DNA from: Shewanella mangrovi
Lineage (GTDB): Bacteria > Pseudomonadota > Gammaproteobacteria > Enterobacterales > Shewanellaceae
Length of the DNA: 64,000 nucleotides
Assembly (NCBI RefSeq): GCF_000753795.1
Contig: NZ_JPEO01000004.1
Location: 124,001-188,000 of the forward strand
Reading direction: 5' to 3'
Below are positions 11,859-19,804 of this stretch, piece after piece. The notes beneath the pieces were generated by a model. It did no database searches. It had not been told where the DNA came from and worked only from the letters and a program-made list of their open reading frames with translations. Position 1 is the first letter of the stretch, and each line of letters opens with the position of its first letter. Position numbers and translations under genes: made by a program.

Positions 11859-13256
11859 ATGAAGCGCAACAAAATAGTGAGTATGCTGGCCCTGTTATGG
11901 CTGCCGTTGGCACAGGCTGCGCCCGTCAGTCTGGCGGATGCTTGGCAGCAACTGCTACAGGTTAGTGATAAGTTAGCGGCCGATGGTCAGCAAGTCACCG
12001 CTGCCGAAGCTCAGCAGCAAGCGGCTAAAGATCTCTATTTACCCTCATTAACTCTCAACGGTAGCTATACTCGACTGGAAAAGCCGCTGGAGTTAGATCT
12101 CACCAAACTCAATCCGTTGGCGTCGATGGACCTGTCCTCGCTACCAGCACAATTTGCCGCGATTTTTGCGGCGATTCCTCATTCAATGTTTGTCACTCCC
12201 TTTACCGAGCAAGAGGTGTTTAACTCCAGCTTACAGGCGATGTGGCCCATTTATACCGGCGGCCAGATCAGTGCGGCGCAGGCGATTCGTAAAGCGCAAT
12301 TGCAGGAGAAGCAAGAGCAGCAGGAACTGACTCGGCGCGAGTTGTTCACCACACTGGTTGACCGGTACTACGCGGTCACCGTGAGCCAATCTCTGGTCGT
12401 GACGCAACAGCAGTTGGTCGACTCACTGACGACGCACTATCAGCATGCGTTAAAAATGGAGCAACAGGGGCAGATAGCGAAAGTTGAGCGACTCAACGCT
12501 GAAGTGGCTCTGGACGATGCCAAAGTCACGCTTGGCAGTGCACAACGCCAGTGTGAAATGGCGGAGATAGCGCTGCGACGTCTGTTACATGCGCCTGAAG
12601 CGGAGACCAGTACGCCCATGTTTGTGTTGCGTACTCCACCGTCTTTGCCACAAGTGACAGAGCTGACACTGGCTCAGCACCCTGCGCTTAAGTTGCTGAA
12701 TGCCAAAGAGCAGCAGGCCAAGGGATTGATCGATATGGAATACGGCAAATACAAACCTACGGTATATCTTTACGGTAACTACACCCTCTATGAAGACGAT
12801 AGCCTACTGTCGGAGATGACCCCTGACTGGATGGTGGGCGTTGGGGTGCGAGTGCCTTTGATCAGTCGCGATGGTCGTAGCGGCAAAGTGCTGGCGGCCA
12901 AGAGTGCATTACTTCAGGCGCGCTATACCAAGGCACAAACTACTCAGGATTTAAGTTTGCTGGTAGATCAGAGCTATCGGCAGATGCAGCAAGCGGCAGA
13001 AGAGATCCATTCGCTGGACACTTCACGTCAGTTAGCCGAAGAAAACCTGCGACTACGTGAGCTCGCCTTTAATCAGGGGCTGGCGACGTCGGTTGAGCGA
13101 GTCGACGCTGAGCTGAAACTAAGCGCCGTTAATACCAAACAATTGGCGGCCAAATACCGCTATCTACAAAGCTATGCACATTTGATGGCTGTAAGTGGTC
13201 AACTGGATGATTTTATTGGACATAGTAAACAGCAGGAGATGATGGATGCGCGCTAA
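11859..13256 (+). CDS. TolC-family outer-membrane efflux protein
   Basis: A 465-residue outer-membrane factor with a Sec signal peptide (cleavage likely after LAQA at residue 20). It has two long alpha-helical repeat regions rich in Gln, Glu and Ala, the pattern of the TolC trimeric tunnel (OEP family). It starts a four-gene operon: the HlyD-like gene begins 11 bases before its stop, and two ABC-2 permeases follow with 1- and 4-base overlaps. It presumably provides the outer-membrane exit for that pump. The exported substrate is unknown. Confidence 0.9.
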   Translation: MKRNKIVSMLALLWLPLAQAAPVSLADAWQQLLQVSDKLAADGQQVTAAEAQQQAAKDLYLPSLTLNGSYTRLEKPLELDLTKLNPLASMDLSSLPAQFAAIFAAIPHSMFVTPFTEQEVFNSSLQAMWPIYTGGQISAAQAIRKAQLQEKQEQQELTRRELFTTLVDRYYAVTVSQSLVVTQQQLVDSLTTHYQHALKMEQQGQIAKVERLNAEVALDDAKVTLGSAQRQCEMAEIALRRLLHAPEAETSTPMFVLRTPPSLPQVTELTLAQHPALKLLNAKEQQAKGLIDMEYGKYKPTVYLYGNYTLYEDDSLLSEMTPDWMVGVGVRVPLISRDGRSGKVLAAKSALLQARYTKAQTTQDLSLLVDQSYRQMQQAAEEIHSLDTSRQLAEENLRLRELAFNQGLATSVERVDAELKLSAVNTKQLAAKYRYLQSYAHLMAVSGQLDDFIGHSKQQEMMDAR

Positions 13257-14223
13257 TCCACTACTGGCAACCGTTGCATTAGGTGGCATTGCCGCCGCGC
13301 TGATTTATGGATTGGTGCTTGCTTATACACCAACGTCACAGCCGCTGCAGGGGCAGATTGAAGCCCGTGAATACAATGTGTCCTCCAAAGTTGCTGGCCG
13401 AGTTGACCAAGTGATGGTTCGTCGTGGTGATGCGGTCAATGCTGGCGACCTGCTGTTTTCTATCGACAGTCCTGAACTGAATGCCAAGCTGGTGCAAGCC
13501 AGCGGGGCTTTGCAGTCGGCGCAGGCTATTCAGCAAGAAGCCGATAACGGTGCTCGTAAACAGCAAATTGCCGCAGCGCGCGAGCAATGGCTAAAAGCCA
13601 AGGCTGCCGCCGAGCTGGCAAAAACCACTTATGATCGCGTGGAAAACCTCTATCAGAATGGCGTCGTCGCGCGGCAAAAACGTGATGAAGCCTACACTCA
13701 GTGGCAAGCGGCTAAATACACAGAGCAAGCCGCCAAGGCGATGTTTGATATGGCACAAGAGGGCGCCCGCAGCGAACAGAAAGTGGCGGCGGCTGGCAAT
13801 GCTAAGCGAGCAGAAGGTGCGGTACAAGAGGTCAATGCTGTACTGGCCGATAGCCAGATGCGCGCGCCTAAAACCGGTGAAATTACCGAAGTGTTACTAC
13901 AACCGGGTGAATTAGCTGGTAGTGGTTTTCCGGTGGTCACCCTGATTGATATGCAGGATAGCTGGGCGATATTTCAGGTCCGTGAAGATGCGCTTAAGCA
14001 GTTCCACCAAGGCGATACCAAACAGTTACGTATTCCGGCGCTGGGTAAATCCTTTGAGTTTAAGGTGAGTTATATCAGTGCCCTAGGCGATTTCGCGACG
14101 TGGCGCGCCACCGAAAGTGGCCATGATTTTGATATGCGCACCTTTGAGGTGGAACTGCGTCCTAGCGCCCCCATCGCCGATCTGCGTGCTGGTATGACAG
14201 TGCTGTTGGACGGAGCCGAGTAA
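13246..14223 (+). CDS. HlyD/EmrA-type periplasmic adaptor
   Basis: A 325-residue membrane-fusion protein with one N-terminal membrane helix (about residues 8-28). A lipoyl-like half-motif follows (EYNVSSKVAGRVDQVMVRRGDAVNAGD with the second half near MRAPKTGEITEVLLQPGE), separated by a long coiled-coil hairpin (about residues 75-200). This is the architecture of YhiI/EmrA adaptors that join an inner-membrane transporter to a TolC channel. It overlaps the TolC-like gene by 11 bases and the first permease by one. Confidence 0.92.
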   Translation: MRANPLLATVALGGIAAALIYGLVLAYTPTSQPLQGQIEAREYNVSSKVAGRVDQVMVRRGDAVNAGDLLFSIDSPELNAKLVQASGALQSAQAIQQEADNGARKQQIAAAREQWLKAKAAAELAKTTYDRVENLYQNGVVARQKRDEAYTQWQAAKYTEQAAKAMFDMAQEGARSEQKVAAAGNAKRAEGAVQEVNAVLADSQMRAPKTGEITEVLLQPGELAGSGFPVVTLIDMQDSWAIFQVREDALKQFHQGDTKQLRIPALGKSFEFKVSYISALGDFATWRATESGHDFDMRTFEVELRPSAPIADLRAGMTVLLDGAE

Positions 14224-15374
14224 TGCGCGCTTTGCTGCGGCGCGAGCTTCGCTTGCTAAAGCAGGACAACTGGCAACTGGCGTTGATTAGCTATATTCCA
14301 CTGCTCGGTTTTATGCTGTTGTGGTGGTTGTTCTCTGCTGGCTTGCCAAGGCAACTCCCTGTTGCCGTCGTGGATCAAGATCATTCCAGTGTCAGTCGTA
14401 TGCTGGAGCGCTCACTGGATGCGAGCCCGGTGAATCAGGTGATTAGTTTTACCAGCCAAAGCGAGGCAATCGCGGCGATGCGCCAGGGTGACGTGTTTGC
14501 CATGGTCACTTTCCCGTACGGCTTACGTCGCGAGTTGTTGCTCGGGCAACAGCCGCAAATCGACATTCGTTACAATGGTCAGTTTTTGTTGGTGGGGAAA
14601 CTCCTGTCGTCACAGCTGAGTCTGTCGTTAGCGGATGGACTGCGCAAATTATCGCGGCAATCGCTGATTGCTCATGGTGTACCTGCAAAATTAGTTGCCC
14701 CCCATATTGAACCGATGACCACGCAAACCACTGCGTTATTTAACCGCAATACCAATTACGTCGGCTTCTTAGTGCCGCCGATCTTAGTGGCGTTATGGCA
14801 GCTGTTGGCGATGCTTATTTTCGCCAATGCTTTGAATAAAGAATTAAAACCTGAGCGTTGGCAACAGAGTTATCAGGTGGGCTGGTGGCCAATTATCGCT
14901 GCCAAGTCGTTAATTTATTTGCCTATTTTGTTGTTGCATGGGCAATTTATGTTGGCCTTGCTCTACGGATATTTAGGCTTACCTGCTGCGCAACTCTTGT
15001 GGTTGCTACCGGTGCAGTTGTGTCTGCTGTTATCTGTCGGTTTATGGGTGGCCACCATCTTCTTTCTGCTGGCGGACAGTGCCCGAGTTATTAGTTTCTG
15101 TACCGCGTTATTTGCGCCAGCATTTGCCTACATGGGGATTACTTTTCCGACAGCTGAGATGCCAGAATTGGCCAAATTGTGGCGTTTGTTGATGCCATCC
15201 AGTCACTATATGGAGGCGCAAATTAGCTTAGTTAGCTACGGTAATGTGGCCTTGATGTGGCAACAGTGTGCGGGTATGGCCGGATTTCTTTTGCTGTTGT
15301 TACCTGCCATGTTATTGGCGTATAAGCGTCGGCCACAAAACGTCGCTGCAGGTGTGGGAGAGCCCACCTCATGA
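14223..15374 (+). CDS. ABC-2 type transporter permease (YhhJ-like), first of pair
   Basis: A 383-residue permease of the ABC-2 family. It has an N-terminal membrane helix (about 18-36), a periplasmic domain of about 140 residues beginning with PVAVVDQDHSSVSR, and five further helices in the C-terminal half. That layout matches E. coli YhhJ/YbhS. It starts on the last base of the adaptor stop codon and overlaps its paralogue by four bases. No Walker A or ABC signature occurs in it or in neighbouring genes, so the ATPase must come from elsewhere. Confidence 0.9.
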   Translation: MRALLRRELRLLKQDNWQLALISYIPLLGFMLLWWLFSAGLPRQLPVAVVDQDHSSVSRMLERSLDASPVNQVISFTSQSEAIAAMRQGDVFAMVTFPYGLRRELLLGQQPQIDIRYNGQFLLVGKLLSSQLSLSLADGLRKLSRQSLIAHGVPAKLVAPHIEPMTTQTTALFNRNTNYVGFLVPPILVALWQLLAMLIFANALNKELKPERWQQSYQVGWWPIIAAKSLIYLPILLLHGQFMLALLYGYLGLPAAQLLWLLPVQLCLLLSVGLWVATIFFLLADSARVISFCTALFAPAFAYMGITFPTAEMPELAKLWRLLMPSSHYMEAQISLVSYGNVALMWQQCAGMAGFLLLLLPAMLLAYKRRPQNVAAGVGEPTS

Positions 15375-16513
15375 ACTATTGGCGTTGGATTGTCACCGAT
15401 TTACTGGCCATTGTGCGTGATAAGGCGATTGCCTTGACCTTGTTTGGGGGCGTGTTGTTTTACTCTGTTCTCTATCCGTTGCCTTATATTCATCAGGTCG
15501 CGACGGAGCAAGCGGTGGTCGTGGTGGATCTCGACAACTCTTCATTATCAAGACAGATGATCCGCTATGCTGATGCGAATGCTCAGGTTGCGATCGTCGC
15601 GCGCGCCAACTCGGTCACTGAGGCCAAGGCCATGATTGATCGTGATGAAGCCAAAGGCATACTGCTGATCCCAGAAGGCTTTCGCCGCGATCTGCTGCGT
15701 GGTAAGCAAGTTACGCTCGGGTTTGCCGGTGACGCCAGTTATTTTCTCATCTACTCCGCGGTTGTGCGTGGCTTAACCACTGCAGGTCTTGATGTGAGTG
15801 GCCAAATTCAACTGCAGGGGCTGCTTGCCCATGGCGTATTGCCAGCTGCTGCGGCCAAACAAGTCGCGCCGATAGCGCTGAATGATGTGCCCGTGTTTAA
15901 CCAAGGCTTAGGCTATCCGGGCTATGTGGTTCCAGGGTTGTTTTTGCTGATTTTGCACCAAACACTGTTTATCGGTATGGGAATTCTGGGTGCGGGGCAG
16001 TGGCGCCAAACGGGCTATTGGCAACAGTTTTCGCCGCTGACGACAGTTTGTTTACGCGTGGCCTCGTTTACCTTGTTGTATGCCTTTTTCAGCGCCTTTT
16101 ACATTGGCTGGTGTTTTTACGCCTATGATGTCGGGCGGCAAGCTTCGCTCAGTCAAGTGCTGCTATTAATGCTGCCTTATCTATTAGCAACGGCGGCCGC
16201 GGGGATGGCGTTCAGCACGTTGTTCAATCGACGAGATCTGCCCACCCAAGTGATGCTTCTGACATCAATGCCGATTTTGTTTGTTGGTGGTTTTGTGTGG
16301 CCGTTAACCCTGATCCCTGAACCATTGATTTGGCTATCTCAATTAGTCCCGGCGATTCCCGGTATGATGGCAATGTTGGAGCTGAATCAGATGGGCGCCG
16401 ATTGGCAACAGATCATGCCACAGTGGCTGCAGCTCTGGGGCTTGTGTGTTGGCTACTTATTGCTGGCTGTGTGGGGCGTACGTCGTCGACAACAGGCGTT
16501 GTCGGCGACCTGA
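15371..16513 (+). CDS. ABC-2 type transporter permease (YhhJ-like), second of pair
   Basis: A 380-residue paralogue of the preceding permease with the same layout: one N-terminal helix, a periplasmic domain opening with AVVVVDLDNSSLSRQM, then a C-terminal bundle of helices ending in YLLLAVWGVRRRQ. The two proteins probably form a heterodimeric membrane channel. It is the last gene of the TolC-HlyD-permease-permease operon and is convergent with darP. Confidence 0.9.
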   Translation: MNYWRWIVTDLLAIVRDKAIALTLFGGVLFYSVLYPLPYIHQVATEQAVVVVDLDNSSLSRQMIRYADANAQVAIVARANSVTEAKAMIDRDEAKGILLIPEGFRRDLLRGKQVTLGFAGDASYFLIYSAVVRGLTTAGLDVSGQIQLQGLLAHGVLPAAAAKQVAPIALNDVPVFNQGLGYPGYVVPGLFLLILHQTLFIGMGILGAGQWRQTGYWQQFSPLTTVCLRVASFTLLYAFFSAFYIGWCFYAYDVGRQASLSQVLLLMLPYLLATAAAGMAFSTLFNRRDLPTQVMLLTSMPILFVGGFVWPLTLIPEPLIWLSQLVPAIPGMMAMLELNQMGADWQQIMPQWLQLWGLCVGYLLLAVWGVRRRQQALSAT

Positions 16514-16520
16514 AAATAAA

Positions 16521-16545
16521 AAGCGCCAGCCAATGGCTAGCGCTT
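16521..16545 (-). terminator. Rho-independent terminator for darP
   Basis: The inverted repeat AAGCGCcAGCCA / TGGCTaGCGCTT (one internal mismatch) lies 21 bases past the darP stop. Read on the minus strand the stem is followed by a T-rich run (TTTTTATTTT). The plus side lacks a T tract, so it serves darP better than the efflux operon. Confidence 0.75.
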
Positions 16546-16566
16546 CAAATGTGCTGAACGCCGAAA

Positions 16567-17106
16567 TCACTCGGCGGTTTCTGCTAACAGATACTTAAAC
16601 AAGGTGACCGCAGCAGCGGATTCATTCTGTTCACTCTTGCTCAGTTCTTTATTGGCCTGACGCACCAACTGCCGTAGCTTTTGGCGATCCAGTGTTGGAT
16701 ATTGCTGCAGCAGCTCTTGGACGCCCGCATCACCTTCAGCCAGCAATTTATCACGTAGTTTTTCGGTGATTTGTGCTTGTGCGGCAACTTGGTTTTTACG
16801 GTTGAGCACTTTGTCCAACGCAGCTTTTATCGGCTCTAAATCGATATTACGCATTAAGCGCCCGATATATTGCACCTGACGGCGATGAGCATCAGTGTTG
16901 GGTTTAATTTTTTTCGCCAGCGCCAATGCATCCAGCAGTGAATCATCCAACGGGATGCGTTCTAGCTGGCCTTTGCCCAATGCCAGCAACTGGGCACCGA
17001 GCTCCTGAGCCGCCGTACTTTCGCGTTTCATTGCGGATTTACTGACGTACTCATCATCATGGTCAAAGGGTTGTTTTAACAGTTCGGAATCGTCGACGAT
17101 TTTCAT
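16567..17106 (-). CDS. darP: Ribosome biogenesis factor DarP (YjgA, DUF615)
   Basis: DarP (YjgA) binds late pre-50S particles and helps fold the peptidyl-transferase-centre region of 23S rRNA. I place the start at the ATG at 17106 (MKIVDDSELL), giving 179 residues, close to the 183 of E. coli. The frame is open 45 codons further upstream, but that stretch has no family resemblance. Conserved features include EYVSKSAMKRE, LKLIPLDD-like ERIPLDDSLLDAL and HRRQVQYIGRLMR. It is divergent from pmbA with a 159-base shared control region. Confidence 0.93.
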   Translation of the reverse strand: MKIVDDSELLKQPFDHDDEYVSKSAMKRESTAAQELGAQLLALGKGQLERIPLDDSLLDALALAKKIKPNTDAHRRQVQYIGRLMRNIDLEPIKAALDKVLNRKNQVAAQAQITEKLRDKLLAEGDAGVQELLQQYPTLDRQKLRQLVRQANKELSKSEQNESAAAVTLFKYLLAETAE

Positions 17107-17265
17107 AGCTCTGCTTTCCAGTGAAATCGCGCTGATTGTAGCATTTGAAAGAAATTTCGTCTGCACTGACGCCGATTTTCCTGCGCTTTCGTCAGTTTTG
17201 TATATGAGAACGCGGCATGGGTTTGCTATGCTAACGACCACTATTTTCTAGAGTTGAGTTGCACA

Positions 17266-18609
17266 GTGTCAGTTCCATTCATCGATTCCGAGCTGTCGGC
17301 ACTGCAAGATGCGGTGGCCACAGCACTAGAATATGCCCGTAGTCTGGGCAGCAGTGCCGCTGAAGTGGCCATCAGTAAACAGCAAGGCTTAAGTGTTTCC
17401 AGCCGTTTGAAAGAGGTGGAAACCGTTGAGTTCAATAAGGATGGCGCATTAGGCATTACGGTTTATCGTGATGGGCATAAAGGCAACTCTTCTACATCAG
17501 ATCTGTCGTCTGAAGCGATTCGCCAAGCGGTGCAGGCTGCCGACGGTATTGCCCGTTACACCAGTGAAGATCCTGCTGCGGGATTGGCAGACGCTGAACT
17601 GATGGCTACAGCGTTTCCAGAGTTGGATCTTTATCATCCACGCCACAGTACCGCCGAAGAGCTAGCTGAGTTGGCGATTGCTGCCGAAGCGGCTGGGTTA
17701 GCGTTTGATCCGCGGGTGACCAATTCCGATGGTGCGACCGCCAACTCCCATAGCAGCATTAAAGTTTATGGTAATAGCCATGGCTTTTTACATGGTTACT
17801 GTAGCAGCCGCTATAGTTTGAGCTGTGTCGTGATTGGCAGTGATGAACAGGGCGACATGCAACGCGATTATGATTACGCCATTGCTCGTCGCTATGCGGA
17901 TTTATTATCACCGGAAGAGATTGGTCGTAGCGCGGCTAAAAAGACGGTTAGTCGTCTTGGCGCCCGCAAGCTGCCAACGGGTAAACTGCCCGTCATTTTT
18001 GCTCCCGAGTTAGCGGCTGGTCTGCTAGGTCACTTTATTGGTGCCATCAGCGGTTCTAGTTTGTATCGTAAATCGAGTTTCTTACAGGATTCTCTGCAGC
18101 AACAGCTTTTCCCCGATTGGTTTGCGATTCAGGAACAACCGCATCTGCGCGGCGGTCTCGCCAGCGCAATGTACGACAGTGAAGGGGTTGCTACGCAAGA
18201 TCGTGCCATTGTGACCGACGGTGTGCTGCAAACCTATCTGCTAACCAGTTACTCAGCGCGTAAACTCGGTATGAAAAATACTGGCCATGCGGGCGGCATT
18301 TACAACTGGACGGTGACCGACAGCGGTAAGACGCTTGAGCAGTTGCTGAAACAGATGGGAACAGGTTTGTTGGTCACCGAAGTCATGGGGCAGGGTGTGA
18401 ATGCGGTTACCGGAGACTACTCTCGAGGTGCTGCTGGTTTCTATGTGGAAAATGGTGAAATCCAATATCCGGTTGAAGAGATTACTATCGCCAGTAATCT
18501 AAAAGATATGTATCGCAATATGGTGGCGGTGAGTAGTGATCGCGAGATGCGTTCTTCGATTCGTACTGGTGCGATTTTACTGGACGAGATGAAGATCGCG
18601 GGTAATTAA
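17266..18609 (+). CDS. pmbA: Metalloprotease-like PmbA (TldE)
   Basis: PmbA/TldE is the non-catalytic partner of TldD; the heterodimer degrades extended peptides and matures microcin B17. I prefer the GTG at 17266 (447 residues), which has a GAG ribosome-binding core seven bases upstream. The TTG at 17254 has none. The product lacks the HExxxH motif of TldD, as expected for TldE, and shows the family segments [19 protein letters not shown] and [22 protein letters not shown] strong terminator follows. Confidence 0.95.
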   Translation: MSVPFIDSELSALQDAVATALEYARSLGSSAAEVAISKQQGLSVSSRLKEVETVEFNKDGALGITVYRDGHKGNSSTSDLSSEAIRQAVQAADGIARYTSEDPAAGLADAELMATAFPELDLYHPRHSTAEELAELAIAAEAAGLAFDPRVTNSDGATANSHSSIKVYGNSHGFLHGYCSSRYSLSCVVIGSDEQGDMQRDYDYAIARRYADLLSPEEIGRSAAKKTVSRLGARKLPTGKLPVIFAPELAAGLLGHFIGAISGSSLYRKSSFLQDSLQQQLFPDWFAIQEQPHLRGGLASAMYDSEGVATQDRAIVTDGVLQTYLLTSYSARKLGMKNTGHAGGIYNWTVTDSGKTLEQLLKQMGTGLLVTEVMGQGVNAVTGDYSRGAAGFYVENGEIQYPVEEITIASNLKDMYRNMVAVSSDREMRSSIRTGAILLDEMKIAGN

Positions 18610-18636
18610 TCTTGCGCTGATTCTTTGACATATTGG

Positions 18637-18663
18637 AAAAAGGCGCCTGATGGCGCCTTTTTT
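18637..18663. terminator. Bidirectional terminator between pmbA and the exported-protein gene
   Basis: A perfect GGCGCC-TGAT-GGCGCC stem is flanked by an A run before and a T run after (AAAAAGGCGCC...GGCGCCTTTTTT). It can end both the plus-strand pmbA transcript and the minus-strand gene whose stop lies at 18662. Confidence 0.9.
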
Positions 18664-19300
18664 AATAGGGGGATACCTGTCCTTGTTGCGCCAGTGGCAG
18701 CAGTTGGCGAGTGTAATGCTCGTTCACTAGGCTAAACGGCGTCTTATCACTACGGTACCAGAGTGCCTGATGTTGCAGCACGAAAGTGGGTAATGCGCCA
18801 GAATCCGGCCACATAGGTTTGTTACTGATGCTTTGGCGGTAAAAACCGGCACGACGTAATTCTCGCCCCAAACTGACGCTATCCTGCAATAATAGTTGTT
18901 TGACTTTTGCTGGCAGTAGTTGCGGCAAATACCAATGTTCAAACACTGCAATCACTTTGTGGTGACATTGATAATTGAGCTTTAGATACTGCACTGGCGT
19001 AGCGGCATCAACCCCCAGTAGTTTTCTGATCTCATCACTGGCAGCTGGATGAGCATCATCACTCTTGCTTACCTCGACGCCATGCTCATCTGCAAGAATA
19101 CCTTTGCACCAATAGTTGAGGGTCGCCGGGGCGTTTTTAGTCAGAATAAGTTGCTGATTAAGTTGCACTAACATCTCGGGTGCCGTCATTAATGGGGGAA
19201 TGCTCAGTGACACTGCATGTGCAGAAAAACCGACTTGTGCAGCCAGTAAAGAAAATGATATCCAGCTTAAGCGAATGAATCCTTTTGCGCCAACAGCCAT
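18662..19300 (-). CDS. Exported protein with possible chorismate-lyase (UbiC)-like fold
   Basis: A 212-residue protein with a Sec-type signal peptide (about residues 1-29, ending FSAHA). I do not recognise it as a named family. The C-terminal half resembles UbiC/UTRA-fold chorismate lyases: HWYLPQLLP followed by a LGRELRRAGFYRQS segment, then LWYRSDKTPFSLVNEHYTRQLLP. In this last segment the Glu falls where UbiC has its catalytic Glu (TELFLP). The Arg that UbiC uses to bind the substrate carboxylate is not obvious. An exported chorismate lyase would be odd because chorismate is cytoplasmic, so a repurposed fold is more likely. The gene is convergent with pmbA. Confidence 0.6.
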   Translation of the reverse strand: MAVGAKGFIRLSWISFSLLAAQVGFSAHAVSLSIPPLMTAPEMLVQLNQQLILTKNAPATLNYWCKGILADEHGVEVSKSDDAHPAASDEIRKLLGVDAATPVQYLKLNYQCHHKVIAVFEHWYLPQLLPAKVKQLLLQDSVSLGRELRRAGFYRQSISNKPMWPDSGALPTFVLQHQALWYRSDKTPFSLVNEHYTRQLLPLAQQGQVSPY

Positions 19301-19534
19301 GAAAACTCTGTCTCTATTGTTATTTTAATGGTGATGAACTGCCTGTGATGACAGTTAACTCATAGCGCTCAATGTATAGCATTGTGGCGGGTAAATACAA
19401 TTGAAAATCACTGGACTTTGGCCGCACTTGGCGTACTATTGCGGCCGATTTTTGAACAACTGCGCTCAGCAGTGGTCAAACAGATGTCGTGAATGACAGC
19501 AATATCGGTATTAGCACAATTTATAGGAGTTGCT

Positions 19535-19762
19535 ATGGCAAAACGTAAACAGCGGCCGCTGCCGCAACATGAACTTGGGCGTGGAGAGATTATGGATAAC
19601 GCGCTCAAAGCGGCAGTGACCAGTCCGCTATTTCGGACCCGCACAGAATCTGCTCGCAAAGGTAAAGGTGCATTTCAACGTAAACAACGCAACCAAAAGG
19701 GGCAAGCACACAAGGGCTTTGCCCCTTTTGATTTTCTGCTGCCCAGTATTTTAGCAGCATAA
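19535..19762 (+). CDS. arfA: Alternative ribosome-rescue factor ArfA
   Basis: ArfA frees ribosomes stalled on non-stop mRNA by recruiting release factor RF2, as a backup to tmRNA. The 75-residue basic product starts at the ATG at 19535, seven bases past a TAGGAG ribosome-binding site. It carries the family core: GRGEIMDNALKAA, then SPLFRTRTE and KGKGAFQRK, matching E. coli KGQIKDNA...DPLFRQR...KKGKGSYMRK. The last third of the coding region forms a strong hairpin (19694-19730). In E. coli the equivalent hairpin causes cleavage or termination within the gene, so that active ArfA is made only when tmRNA fails. The C-terminal part after the hairpin is hydrophobic, also as in E. coli. Confidence 0.9.
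   Translation: MAKRKQRPLPQHELGRGEIMDNALKAAVTSPLFRTRTESARKGKGAFQRKQRNQKGQAHKGFAPFDFLLPSILAA
19694..19730 (+). promoter_or_regulatory. Hairpin inside the arfA coding end
   Basis: A 12-bp perfect inverted repeat, CAAAAGGGGCAA / TTGCCCCTTTTG, spans codons 54 to 66 of arfA and is followed by ATTTTCT. In E. coli, Haemophilus and others a hairpin at this place acts as an RNase III site or internal terminator, producing a non-stop arfA message. The sequence shows the hairpin; the regulatory role is inferred from the family. Confidence 0.8.
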
Positions 19763-19792
19763 AAAAAGCGTACTCAGTAGCACGCTTTTTTT
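19761..19792. terminator. Bidirectional terminator between arfA and rimO
   Basis: An A7 run, an AGCGT...ACGCT stem and a T7 run (AAAAAAAGCGTACTCAGTAG then CACGCTTTTTTT) follow the arfA stop immediately and lie 12 bases past the rimO stop on the other strand. Confidence 0.88.
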
Positions 19793-19804
19793 GCTCGATG
19801 GCGG

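Noticed and set aside
17107..17241. An N-terminal extension of darP to 17241
   Set aside because: The 45 extra codons show no resemblance to the family; the conserved start is MKIVDDSE at 17106, and the stretch is needed as the darP-pmbA control region.
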